Origin: Pogostemon cablin
Taxonomy: Eukaryota > Streptophyta > Magnoliopsida > Lamiales > Lamiaceae
Assembly (NCBI GenBank): GCA_023678885.1
Contig: CM042965.1
Coordinates: forward strand, 32,717,777-32,781,776
Direction: 5' to 3'
DNA length: 64,000 bases
The position numbers and the translations under genes were made by a program. Shown here piece by piece: positions 47,844-59,166 of this stretch; position 1 is the first letter of the stretch; every line of letters starts with the position of its first letter. The notes under the pieces were generated by a model. The model was not told the origin of the DNA. It saw only the letters and a program-made list of their open reading frames with translations, and ran no database searches.

Positions 47844-50800
47844 TAAAATTCCGGTTCGATTTTTGGTTAACCGAATTTTCAAATTTTGAAATCAAAAACC
47901 GAATCGAAATTTTAAAAACTATATTTCCAAAACCGAAACCAGAATCGAATTTTAAAAAATACGTGGGACATCCCAAAATAAAAAGTGGGTAAAAATATGT
48001 GTACGGACGAGTAAATGTTTTCTTCTTCTCAATTAATCTATATATTGCCCACTCAATTTATTAATTTTTACAATATCAAGATTTGGGGCTTTCCAGATTT
48101 GGGGCTTTCCGCTGTCAAAATTGGCAATTTTGATACTCCCTCCACCCCGTTACAACGTAAGTGTTTGCTTTTTGCACGTTGATTAAGGAGTATAATATTT
48201 TAATGTGTAGTGAGGTGAGAGAAATAATATATTAATGTAAAATGGGTAGGTGTATTAGTATGACATGTGGACCCATAGAGGGAGAAGTAATTAATATGTG
48301 TGAGTTCTCTTTACCAAAAAGAAAAATGCACACTTTGTATTGGGACTGACCAAAATAAAAAAAAACGCATGCGTTTCAATGGAACGGAGAGAATATTTGT
48401 AGTTTTGTGACTAAATTGAATACTTCATTATTTTGGGATGAATGATGAATTTAACTCGTTCCAACATAATTGGATTTCTTAGAAATATCATATGCCCGCT
48501 CCCGCAATTTTCGAAACCCTTAATATGCATGTATCCAAGCATAACTATGCTCCCTCACTCCCCTTCGAAGAGAGTATTTTTTCCATTTTGGTCGTCCCAT
48601 CTAAATAGTTCATTTTTCTTTTTTATATATATGAGACCCACACACACCACTAATACAATTGAAATATGAGACCCACACTTCCACTAATACAATTACCTAT
48701 TACACATTAAATAATAATAGTCCTTATAGACCCGATCAACTCATTGTGAAATCACGTCTCCACCTTAATTTCAAAGTGTCATCACGATTTCGACCACTAA
48801 ATTCGAAAAAATAAAATAAAATAAAAAACACTGCCTTTTAGCACATTACAAAAAATTGGTCTATAGTGACGAACTTTGTGACGGATTGACGGACTTTGTG
48901 ACGGGAAAGCACCTATCACTCGAACATGCGTCACAAAATATTTGTGACAGCCCCGTTACAGGAGAAGAAGAGAATAGTACAGACCACACAGAGTATTGGA
49001 GAAGATTGGCATGGCTCTGAGAATAGAGTATTGAAGAAGAGAGAATAGAGTACAGGCGAGAATAGAGAGAGAATAAAGTACAGGAGAAGAATAGAGTAGA
49101 AGATTGGCATGGCTCGAGAATAGTACAGACCACACAGAGTATTGGAGAAGATTGGCATGGCTCTGAGAATAGAGTATTGGAGAAGAGAGAATAGAGTACA
49201 TGCGAGAATAGAGAGAGAATAGAGTACAGGCGAGAATAGAGAGAGAATAGAGTACAGGAGAAGAAGAGAATAGTACAGACCACACAGAGTATTGGAGAAG
49301 ATTGGCATGGCTCTGAGAATAGAGTATTGGAGAAGAGAGAATAGAGTACATGCGAGAATAGAGAGAGAATAGAGTACAGGCGAGAATAGAGAGAGAATAG
49401 AGTACAGGAGAAGAAGAGAATAGTACAGACCACACAGAGTATTGGAGAAGATTGGCATGGCTCTGAGAATAGAGTATTGGAGAAGAGAGAATAGAGTACA
49501 TGCGAGAATAGAGAGAGAATAGAGTACAGGAGAAGAATAGAGTAGAAGATTGGCATGGCTCGAGAATAGTACAGACCACACAGAGTATTGGAGAAGATTG
49601 GCATGGCTCTGAGAATAGAGTATTGGAGAAGAGAGAATAGAGTACATGCGAGAATAGAGTACAGGAGAAGAATAGAGTAGAAGATTGGCATGGCTCGAGA
49701 ATAGTACAGACCACACAAGATATTGGAGAAGATTGGCATGGCTCTGAGAATAGAGTATTGGAGAAGAGAGAATAGAGTACAGGGAAGAATAGAGAGAGAA
49801 TAGAGTACAGATGAGAATAGAGAAAGAATAGAGTACAGGAGAAGAAGAGAATAGTATAGACCACACAGAGTATTGGAGAAGATTGGCATGGCTCTGAGAA
49901 TAGAGTATTGGAGAAGAGAGAATAGAGTACAGGCGAGAATACTTAAATTGTAAAATATTTTTTGGAAATTCTCTTTCGGATAATGGAATACCGTTATAGG
50001 TGCATTTAATATGGATCTCTTTATTCCATTCTTGTAAATCCTCAGACCATTCAGGAAGTTGCCATAGGAATATACGTGCAATATTTTTCGCAATTATGAA
50101 TGAAGGTAATAGAATATATTTTCTCAAAATAGATTGAATTACTAACACGCAACCTCTTATTACTTGCGAAAGTGGAAGAATATCCCAGGCCTCTGCTATC
50201 TTTATTCGTGCTTTTTCTTTTCTTTTGTTCTTTTCTTTTTTTTCTTCTCTTTTTGTTTGTTCTTTTGTATATTCTACAATTTTGAATGCCTCCCCTTTAT
50301 TCAACCCATTTTTAAAAATTAGTTTAATCAACCCGAATAGAGTACAGGCGAGAATACTTAAATTTTAAAAAAAAATGATTAGGCAAGAATCAAACCTTGA
50401 AGAATATCCCAGGCCTCTGCTATCTTTATTCGTGCTTTTTCTTTTCTTTTGTTCTTTTCTTTTTTTTCTTCTCTTTTTGTTTGTTCTTTTGTATATTCTA
50501 CAATTTTGAATGCCTACCCTTTATTCAACCCATTTTTAAAAATTAGTTTAATCAACCCGAATAGAGTACATGCGAGAATACTTAAATTGTAAAAAAAATG
50601 ATTAGGCAAGAATCAAACCTTGTTGCTCATGTGAGTGCTTGATGGCTCCAACCTAACTACTCCTTATATCTTCTTTAGAATTTAATTGGTTAGATTCGCC
50701 CCAGCCGGGTTTGAACCTGGGTGGGCACTAAGCAAGAGTGCTTGTTCGCAAGTGTTGAGCCAATTTGGCTAGATGTGTTTTGTGTTGGTCTTTAATAAAT

Positions 50801-53800
50801 ATTGTATATATTTAATTAATTTATATTAAAATAACATTAATCAACTTTCAAAATAAATATGGTGGTATTATTGATTAATGTAATATATATTAATATGACA
50901 AATAATTATTAAAACATTAATTAATTTATTTTATTATTTATTTAAGACAAATATTAAAATTTTCATAATTAAATTAAAAAATCCTTATAAATTTTAAATT
51001 CTCAATCTATAAATAATATTTAAATATATTATTTATTTATAAATGAAAAATAGGTTAATTTGCATTAAAATAAATAACATTCTCCTAATTTCTCAATTTA
51101 ATTCTCTTGTTAGAAAATACATAATCTTTATATTTTTCTTAATTCAATCACAAACTTTATTTTTATCAATTAAATACACGATCTTTTTTTAATTTAATCA
51201 TCAACTTTCCTTTTTATATATATCTTATATGTACTAATTACGAATTGGCTGCTATAAATAAATTTTTAAAAGTATGGGGTGTCACAACGTGATTAAATTT
51301 CATATATTTTTTGTTTTTTGTTTTAATATTACATATATAATATTTCTACTTTTATTTATTATTATTATTATTCAAGTTATCTTCAAATTAAATACCACAT
51401 TTAATCATATTTTTTATTGACAAATTCTCTTGTGAGACGCTATTTAGATGAGACGGTTTGTGAGACTTGTTATAGTATGTCTATTATTTAGATAAAGTAT
51501 GTTTAATGATTGTTAAAGTATATTTTTTAAAGTAGGCTGGATTATGTATTAAAGTATGATTTTAGCATGTTATAATATAATTTATTATTGACATACATAC
51601 TTTAACTATAAATAAGCATACTTTAATGATGGGTCGACCCGTCTCACAAATAACCCGTCTCACAAGAGAGTATCTCTTTTTTATTAGTTAGAATACTAAT
51701 TTTATTTATTTATTTATTATTATTATTATTCATCTATATTTTTAAATTATGTATAACTATAAATTAAATACCACCTTTAATTATATTTCTTAATTGGTTA
51801 TAATCATTCATCCACGTATTACGCGGGAATCTGTACTCGTATATATATAATCTTAAAAGTTTTATTATTTAATTACAAATTCATCTATTACAAAATACAT
51901 GGCTATATTATTTAATAAAAATCAAGACACATATATTTAAATTATAACAATTCATACAACTCATTGCCATTTAAAATTAAAGTAACTATGTTCTCATAAC
52001 TATTTTGATTTTAAAATAAACATTACAACACAGTATATTCAATTATTCAAGGTAAATAAATTCACAATAAATATTAAAAGAATAATAATTTCTTTAAAAA
52101 AAAAACTCTGTTCTCATTATTATTTTGATTTTAAAATTAATATTATTATATACAACACAATATATTCAATTATTTAAGTTTAAATAAATTCACAATAAAT
52201 ATTAAAAAAACAATAATTTCTTTAAAAAAAAAGAAGTAACTTTGTTCTTGTAATTATTTTGATTTTAAAATTAATATTATTATATACAACAATACAATAT
52301 ATTCAATTATTTAAGTTTAAATAAATTCACAATACATATTAAACGAATAATAATTTCTTAAAAAAAATATTTAAGTTTGACCTTTTATTTTATATATAAT
52401 TAAATTAAATAGCATAATGTACGTGTGTAACGAGCAAGTACAATTTTAATGATATTTTAAAATTGTAAATTGTGACGAACAAATTCCGTCACAAATGAGA
52501 TCCTTTACATTGTGACCATATTTTTCTGTCACTAATTAAAAAAAATAAAAATAAAATATTTTTGTGACGGAAAAAAGTCCGTCACAAATTTTTCGTCACA
52601 AATATCGCGAATGACAAAATTTTAAACGGTCAACTATTAGCCGTCACTATTTTCAAAATGCTGTCTTAAAGTCCGTCACAATTGTGACGGCAAATTTTCC
52701 GTCACAAAAATCCGTCACTGCGTACTTGAATTTCTTACAAAAAATTTTACTCTCCCGTAATTTTCAAAAACCCCCCATTTATGCATGTTTCCAAATATTT
52801 TTATGTATTGTGAAATTATGCACTCCGTCTCAATAAATGAGATCATCTATTCCATAATGTTATTTTATTTCCAATTTCATAAATTAAATGTTTAATACGT
52901 GTCATAATCAATGCCCAAAATTCAACTCATGTCCCAAAATTTAATAATCATTTGTACGGATGGAGTGGGATTTTCAAACACTGAATGTATTATAGGAAAT
53001 TCAACTTGTCACCTTAATTTCGAGGTGTCATCACGTTTCGGCCACTAAATTTGTTAACAAAGGTTAATAATTGGTTAAAAAAATATTATATACAGAGAAT
53101 AAATATTTTCAAAATATTACTCCTATTTAACATAGATAACTTACTTTATTATTTAGTGGATTATTTTTAAAAATCAATAAAATAGACTATTTTTAAAAAT
53201 CAATAAAGTTACCGAAAAAAAAACTATTTTTTATAAAATTCCATTTCCACTATTAGGGTGAAAAGCCAAATAAGAAAAAAAAATCACTTTTTATGATAAG
53301 TATATTTTTTATCCTTTTGAAACTAGTTTTTTGTGTTATTAATATTCTTGAAATGTGATGTTATTTTTATTGGTGGATAGAAATTTGGGCTGGAAAATAA
53401 AGTTATAGTTTTACAAGATGAGGAGAATAGCATAGTTGATCAGTTGTTGGAAGAAACCAACGGAGTGGATGTAATCTCCATCATAGGCATGCCTGGTCTG
53501 GGGAAGACAACACTTGCATGGCAGATTTATAACAACCAAAAAGTGGAAGATGAATTCCCCAAAGGTTGTCGCCACTGGATCTCTGTGTCCAAGTTGAGCA
53601 GTGAAGATCTGTTGCCCATCGTTGCGAGTAAATTGGGAGTAAATGGTATGTCGAGTGGGATCTCGTGGAACTACCTGGAGTTGGCTCACAAAGTTCATGC
53701 AACTCTGAAGGAGAAGGAGAAGTACTTGGTGGTTCTGGACGACGTGTGGAGCGTTGATCACTGGAAAACAATCAAGAGTGTTTTTACAGGGGAGAGCGGG

Positions 53801-55531
53801 AAGGGTAAGGTGCTGATAACGAGTCGAGAGAAGAAGGTCGGGTGGGAGGCTAAGATTTTAAGGGACCCTCACATGCTCCGTTTGCTAACCCCAGCGGAGA
53901 GCTGGGATGTCCTGAAGCTGAGAGTTTTCGGGGATGTCCATTGCCCTAAACAGTTGGAGGATGCAGGAGAGTCCACGGCCAAAGTGTGTGGCGGAGTACC
54001 ACTAGCAATAGTAGAAGTAGGACGAGTTCTCAAGGACCAATGGGAGAGACTCAAATCAGTCACAGCTCTTGTGCCCAAGTGGGTGGATATCTCAAACAAG
54101 GTGTGTGAGATTCTAGAGAAAGACGAGGAGAAGGACATCTCCTGGTTTGTGGAGCCGAGCTACAACAGATTGCGCTATGACTTGAGGGCTTGTCTTCTTT
54201 ACTTGGCAGTGTTCCCTGCCAACCATGTCATCCCAGCTTCCACTCTCATCAGGCTGTGGATAGCAGAAGAGTTCATCGACCCCGCGGTCGAGGGGAAGAC
54301 CATGGAGGAATCTGCAGAAGATAATCTGAGGGAACTCATCAACAGCAGCTTGCTGGAAGTGGTTGAGGAGAAGAGTCTGGATCAACTTAAAACGTGTCGA
54401 GTGCCTAATATCATACATGCATTCTGCAGGGCAAAGGCCGCCGAGCAGAACCTCTTCAAAGTCGTGAGCGGGACGGTGGAAGGCCTTCAGAACTTCCACC
54501 GTCTTTGCCTACATTCCGACCTCACCCACTTTCTTTCTGTGAATCAAAACGCCCACCACGTCCGGTCCTTTTTTAACTTCTTTAACAAGCCTAAGGACTT
54601 GGATCACACCCATGTCTCGGCTATCCGTGAAGCTTTCGCTTACCTCCGCGTCTTCGAATCCAAGCCCATCAAGTTCCGTCCCACTCTCCTCCTCAAGGTC
54701 AACATGCTCACACACTTGAGGTACATCACTCTCTATTTTGACACTCTGGAGTTCATTCCCTCACAGCTCTCCCAGCTGCTGTACCTGCAGACGCTTGTAA
54801 TCGAGACCAATTCACCCTCCATTAAGATGAAAGCAAACCTGTGGAAGATGGTCCGACTGAGGCATCTCAATTCTAAAGCAGCAATAGTCCTTGACAACAA
54901 AAGATGGAAGGAGAGAAGAGCCCATCAACAGGGTAAAAGAAACCTGCAAACACTCAGCAGATTGTCATCTGAATCTTGCGTCCCAGACGTCTTCAGTAAG
55001 GTGCCTGAACTTAGACGACTGGGGATTCGTGGTGACTTTGGTCGTCATCCTCAAAATATATTGTCACTAAGTAACGTTAACTTGAAGAATCTCCAGAGGC
55101 TGACATTGTTCGAAACGTTCCTTGAATGGAATCATATGTCCACGTTGGCAAAGATCACCACCTTGGAAGCCCTCAAGTTGAAAGAGAATGCATTCATTGG
55201 AAGCTCATGGAGTGCAGTAGTCGACGGCGGCTTTACAAGACTCCAATTTTTGCTCGTCCAAAACAGAGACCTGGTTCATTGGAAACCATCCCATAATGAT
55301 TTTCCTTGTCTTAGGTTTCTCGTGCTTCACAAGTGTGAAAAGCTCGAAGAAATTCCAGCAGGCCTGACGGAAAACCTGGAGAAACTAGAAATTGATCATC
55401 ATCTTAGCACAACAGCTGCTGAATCTGCCAGGATTATTGAGGAAGAAAAACGAAAGGCCCAACAACAACAAAAAATTACGTGGGGAGTTCCATTCAAGCT
55501 CATGATACGTACTAGTATCCCAATTAGTTGA
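46313..55531 (+). CDS. CC-NB-ARC-LRR immune receptor (NLR), two exons
   Basis: Exons 46,313-46,741 and about 53,381-55,531 give 859 residues. The donor CAG|GT and the acceptor AG at 53,379-53,380 are both in phase 0. Exon 1 is an Rx-type coiled coil (residues 1-125) with [10 protein letters not shown] as its EDVID-like motif. Exon 2 is NB-ARC: P-loop GMPGLGKTT (179-187), kinase-2 LVVLDDVW (259-266), [13 protein letters not shown] (285-292), GGVPLAI in place of GLPL (347-353) and [14 protein letters not shown] (414-422). At the MHD position VPN appears (484-486). Leucine-rich repeats follow to about residue 825, then a Lys/Gln-rich tail. Such proteins bind ADP/ATP, sense pathogen effectors and trigger cell death from the cytoplasm; sequence style is close to the R1/late-blight group of asterids. 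The start is the only ATG before the coiled coil. No stop or frameshift occurs in either exon. The 6.6 kb intron is packed with repeats; whether it is spliced needs RNA data. Confidence 0.85.
46800..48013. mobile_element. Stowaway-like MITE in the NLR intron, split by about 1.1 kb of repeats
   Basis: The left end TACTCCTTTTGTCCCCGG (46,800) and the right end with AAAGTGGGTAAAAATATG to GAGTA (48,013) belong to the 6,348 family. The insert has direct arrays of TTCGGTTAACCGAATTTTC-like words at both sides (46,872-47,030 and 47,850-47,950), with copy B of the AT-rich repeat between them. Confidence 0.65.
47118..47600. repeat. (TA)n run and AT-rich dispersed repeat, copy B
   Basis: A TA microsatellite (47,118-47,177) leads into the inverted copy of the repeat seen at 44,868, with (ATA)n runs at 47,281-47,342. 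Confidence 0.65.
48134..48395. mobile_element. Stowaway-like MITE
   Basis: It starts TACTCCCTCCACCCCG and ends GGAACGGAGAGAATA. It lies in the NLR intron. Confidence 0.7.
48470..48806. repeat. Left copy of a direct repeat flanking the CACTA-like region
   Basis: It resembles 52,736-53,056: ATTTCTTAGAAA against ATTTCTTACAAA, then TATGCATGTATCCAA against TATGCATGTTTCCAA. Near its end, CACCTTAATTTCAAAGTGTC stands against CACCTTAATTTCGAGGTGTC. The two copies are clearly diverged. Confidence 0.6.
48956..49945. repeat. Minisatellite of about 140-150 bp units, seven copies
   Basis: The segment ACAGACCACACAGAGTATTG recurs at roughly 48,977, 49,129, 49,275, 49,427, 49,570, 49,708 and 49,856. Each unit is itself made of GAGAATAGAGTACAGG submotifs. 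The minus strand lacks stop codons in all three frames over most of the array, giving frames of 302 to 466 codons that are not genes. Confidence 0.88.
49955..50334 (-). pseudogene. ycf1: Plastid ycf1 (TIC214) fragment in nuclear DNA (NUPT)
   Basis: On the minus strand about 126 codons are open and include [54 protein letters not shown] and [12 protein letters not shown], all recognisable ycf1/TIC214 sequence. In the plastid this protein is part of the inner-membrane import complex. Here only a short internal piece is present, without a start or end, flanked on both sides by the minisatellite motif GAATAGAGTAC. It is a recent transfer judging by the intact frame. It has no function as a gene in this place. 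Confidence 0.88.
50399..50558 (-). repeat. Second copy of part of the ycf1 fragment
   Basis: It repeats 50,171-50,334 with a single difference I could see (CCTACCC for CCTCCCC) and is again followed by GAATAGAGTAC. The tandem copy includes the neighbouring AATACTTAAATT stretch. Confidence 0.85.
50592..50790 (-). mobile_element. tRNA-derived SINE-like element
   Basis: On the minus strand a box-A-like TTGGCTCAACACTTG and a box-B-like GGTTCAAACCC stand 44 bases apart, the spacing of a tRNA promoter. A 3' part of about 110 bp ends in a run of T. The last 32 bases (TGATTAGGCAAGAATC on the plus strand) also occur at 50,368. No family name is claimed. Confidence 0.5.
51229..51845. repeat. AT-rich dispersed repeat, copy C, with nested MITE
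   Basis: Same repeat as at 44,868 and 47,175, ending CGCGGGAATCTGTACTCG. A 258 bp MITE interrupts it at 51,419-51,676. Confidence 0.6.
51419..51676. mobile_element. Mutator-type MITE, TSD TTTTTTATT
   Basis: Its inverted ends contain TCTCTTGTGAGACG and CGTCTCACAAGAGA. Nine bases, TTTTTTATT, stand outside both ends (51,410-51,418 and 51,677-51,685), the length expected for Mutator-like elements. Confidence 0.72.
51975..52376. repeat. Three tandem units of about 130 bp, AT-rich
   Basis: TATTCAATTATTTAAG and AAATAAATTCACAATAAAT recur at intervals of 128 and 136 bases. Confidence 0.75.
52736..53056. repeat. Right copy of the direct repeat, next to NLR exon 2
   Basis: See 48,470-48,806. This copy leads on to the acceptor of exon 2, so the ordinary intron sequence is probably this one. 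Confidence 0.6.
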
Positions 55532-56630
55532 ATGTTTCTGTTCTTGTCAAGGATGTATACATGAATCTCTGTGGTGATGAATCCTGATCCGTGCATTGGC
55601 ACTTCAATCGAATTAGAATGTTTGATGGAACACTTTATTTTCTTTGGACATGGAAACACACTTGAAAACTAATGGAGTATAATCTTTCCTACAATATAAA
55701 TTCTGTGTTTCTTTGTTGTAGCTGAGTACTGAACTAGTGCATCACTTTTGTGCTAGCTACTAGCTATTTTGTGATTGAGTTGATCAATAATATCTGTGTT
55801 CTTTCATGTCCATTTCTCATCTCCTCATCAAGATATATATCACAGCAAAATCAATGGAGGTTTAATCTTCTCTTTTCCGTCGATATCTTCTAATTGTTTG
55901 CCGTTTATTCTTTCTTAATCTGTCTTTCTGAGTATAACTAATTCCAATTTATCAAAAATAATTTGTGCTTCTTCACAGTTGACACATTCAACGAATTGCA
56001 GCTTGTGTACAAAAAGTGATGCTGTTTTGTGATTAATGCTTGTATCTTTTGGTAAAATACAGCTTAAAGTCCCTGTCCTAAATTTAGGGGCACTTGTTTC
56101 AATTAATTACCAGAAGATACCGCAATTGAATGATTATGGTGTCATTAACATGGTTGAAGGGTAGGATGGAGATAATTATTGATCAAGAAATTTTAATTTC
56201 ATTTTACCTCATAAAACATTAATAATGAAAATTATCTCCTTCGTAATCCCTAGTTTTGTAAGTAGTAGATTTAAAGTTTGAGAAAGTTTTTTTTTTTCTT
56301 TTTCCAGCAGGTCTATGGACTAATTATGTTTTTGATAATTATATTATATAATTAATAATGATTAAATTATTTTATAATTATATGTAAATAATAATTATTG
56401 CAAAATTCTATAATGATATGCTAATTAATTAGTACACAATTATAATGAAATATGACGAGGAATTAATTTTTTTAAAAAAATCTTACTGGACACATTATTT
56501 GCAAAATGATCTCAATATTTTCTCTAATTTCAAAGGATTTTTGCGCCACACACTCCATAAGTTTATAAAATTGCAAATTTAGTTTTAAAGGATTTCTTTT
56601 TTCACTCTTAATCCCATAATTAAGTTTATG

Positions 56631-56726
<96 letters not shown>

Positions 56727-57245
56727 TTTGGGACTAAGTGTGTAAATAACGTAAAAATCCTTTAGCACTAAATATGTAATTTTATAAACTAATAGGATTA
56801 ATTGTGTAAGGAAATATTCTATAAGACTAAAAGAGAGTGTCGTGACCAATTTTGTAGAGTATGTATATCATGTGGAACCAAAGGCGCTAAATCATCTAGA
56901 ATGAAGAACATATTCAAATGAGTTTATTATAGGAGCATAAATATAAGCCTATTATAATTAATTAATGAGATATAAAATATTAACTACTCAGCGCTTTTAA
57001 CAGGTTGTTCCAATGTGATTATTGTATAATTTTACTTTATTTATTGAATTTATTGCTTATTTTCTATAACTTTATGGGTATTGCTGATATTTTGTAGATT
57101 TTAAACCTATTTTAGAATAAAAATAATAAAATATAAAAGAGTTGAAAAGAGAAAGAGAAGAGTCGGTTTGTATAGTTGTTCGACTGGGTGTTGTCGATCA
57201 AGAACATTCCTTTGGGGTATATGACAGTTCACGCACCTATGTAAT
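55532..57245. other. Intergenic sequence downstream of the NLR
   Basis: No gene is seen. It includes the presumed 3' untranslated region and a (TA)n run at 56,632-56,709 followed by about 20 T. The frame there is only microsatellite. Confidence 0.5.
56632..56729. repeat. (TA)n microsatellite followed by poly-T
   Basis: About 39 TA dinucleotides are followed by a run of some 20 T. Confidence 0.95.
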
Positions 57246-57249
57246 TTCT

Positions 57250-57734
57250 GTTTGGTTCGGTTCTCCTGTTATATTTTGGTATTACATCTCCTTTTACGGA
57301 TTGTTGGATGATTGACACTTATATAATAAAACATACTCCCTCCGTCCCGTTTCAATGTTTACGTTTGTTTTTTGCACGTTGATGAAGGAGTATAATATTT
57401 TAATAGATAATAAATGAAAATATATAATATTTAATGTAAAGTTGGTAGGTGTATTAGTGTTGGATGATATATTAATTGTTTTAGGTGGATCACATATTCC
57501 AAAAAGGAAAACGTAAACATTGAAATGAGACGCGCAAAATAGAAACTTAAACATTGACGGTTCGGATCTCCTGTTACAAACCGTTGGATGATTGACACGT
57601 AGGATAGACTAATCTATACCTTAACAATCAACCCTTAGGGGAAAGGTTGAGATTAATCTCCCCGCACACGTGCCACTCATCTAACACGTGTAACAGGAGA
57701 TGTAACACCAAAATATAACAGGACGGAGGAAGTA
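57250..57734. mobile_element. MITE with nested MITE
   Basis: CTCCTGTTATATTTTGGTAT near 57,263 faces ACACCAAAATATAACAGGAC near 57,705, ending GGACGGAGGAAGTA. A Stowaway-like MITE starting TACTCCCTCCGTCCCG is nested at 57,334 to about 57,555. The GTTGGATGATTGACAC stretch is present on both sides of it. Confidence 0.6.
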
Positions 57735-58494
57735 TACCCTAAAAGGAAAGTTTAAACTATACTAGCAATGGACACGTGTCACTCATCTAGCACGTGTAAC
57801 ATGAATATAACATCACGTGTAACATAACATTCAAGATCATGTAAAATTTAGGTGATGGGGCTATGATTCACGCAGAGTATTGAAATATCATTCAAATACT
57901 CTTGATTTGAATAAAGTCGTGGCCCATGTTCTAATTAAAAGAAGGTCTTGATTGTTTTCATCCTCAATAAAGCCCACATAAATTCTTGATTATTGCAGCC
58001 CATGCATGTCTGGCCACTTGAGGCCCACAAGTCCACACAAATTAACTGTACGCAGCAAATTACAGTACGTAATGAGTTCATACAGAATTTTAGAGTTGGT
58101 TCCGTAACATTATTGAAGGACACAATAATCAAACAACTTGTGTAAACATTTTCATGAATGACCACATAGGGAGACTGGTGTAGACATAAACGGTCTGATA
58201 TTCGTTTACCTTAGGCTGCACAAAAATTCAAGGATTAAAAACCAATGAGTCAGAAATTAATAAAAGACTAATTACTCATAAATAATAGAGGTTTTGCTTA
58301 CATTAAACGTGAAAAAACTGGGACTCTAGGAGTAGTTATGAATAGAAATTAAATTCAGAATGAGGTACCTGATCAGAATTCACCAGAAGTGTGTGCGGAT
58401 CGTTTGTTGAATGCCGACGAACATCCAGGGCCAATGATGAGCTTAAATTCAACCTTCCATGTAAGTATTTTTTGTTGTTTCAACTCTTGTTTTC
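57735..58494. other. Unassigned sequence, no gene seen
   Basis: I see only short frames and no family resemblance. ACACGTGTCACTCATCTA near 57,774 echoes the end of the preceding MITE. Confidence 0.4.
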
Positions 58495-59164
58495 TGTTGG
58501 TTGGGTGTCAACCAAAGTCCCACATCGGTTAGACATGGGGAAGGCGGAGGGTTTAAGAATAAGGGATTGACTCTCCCTAGCATGAGGTCTTTTGGGCGTG
58601 ATGCCCAGAGTGGTAAAACCGTGCGGGCCAGTGGGCGGCCCAAAGCGGACAATATCATGCTAGTGGATTGAGTGGGCCTGACTATACTAGGGGCCCGGCC
58701 CGGCTCCCTGGGCGGATAAACCCAACAAGTGGTATCAGAGCCAGGCCCAGCCCGGGGTTGGTGGGATGTTCGGACCTCAAACTGGATGGTCTAGCTGCGG
58801 GACTTTGTTTGAGGGGGAAATGTTGGTTGAGTGTCAACCAAAGTCCCACATCGGTTAGAAGTGGGTTGGCTAGGGGTTTAAGAATAAGGGATGGACTCTC
58901 CCTAGCATGAGGCCTTTTGGGCATGATGCCCAGAGTGGTAAAACCGTGCGGGCCAGTGGGCGGCTTAGAAGTGGGGTTGGCTAGGGGGTTTAAGAATAAG
59001 GGATGGACTCTCCCTAGCATGAGGCCTTTTGGGCGTGATGCCCAGAGTGGTAAAACCGTGCGGGCCAGTGGGCGGCCCAAAGCGGACAATATCATGCTAG
59101 TGGATTGAATGGGTCTGACTATACTAGGGGCCCGGCTCGGCTCCCTGGGCGGATAAACCCAACA
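58495..59164 (+). mobile_element. TRIM (miniature LTR retrotransposon)
   Basis: LTRs lie at 58,495-58,727 and 58,821-59,164 (TGTTGGTTG to AAACCCAACA, with the AGTCCCACATCGG motif). Between them are only a primer site TGGTATCAGAGCCA (58,730) matching initiator tRNA-Met, about 60 bases, and a purine tract GAGGGGGAAA. The second LTR is longer because of an internal duplication of about 110 bp near 58,970. No protein is encoded, as is typical for a TRIM. Confidence 0.85.
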
Positions 59165-59166
59165 AG

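Larger units (their letters stand above)
48843..52735. mobile_element. Possible CACTA-like element enclosing other repeats
   Basis: Near the left end (48,843-48,960) and the right end (52,459-52,735) TGTGACGG and CCGTCACA recur many times in both senses, as in subterminal regions of plant CACTA transposons. The left tip reads CATTACAAAAAATTGG. The right tip is poorly preserved. Inside are a minisatellite, plastid DNA, a SINE-like sequence and other repeats; no transposase is seen. Confidence 0.45.

Noticed and set aside
48861..50331. Minus-strand open frames of 302-466 codons
   Set aside because: They come from a minisatellite that lacks stops in all three frames and from an inserted plastid fragment; no domain outside ycf1 is visible.
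56472..56849. 125-codon minus-strand frame
   Set aside because: Half of it is the translation of a TA microsatellite and poly-T.
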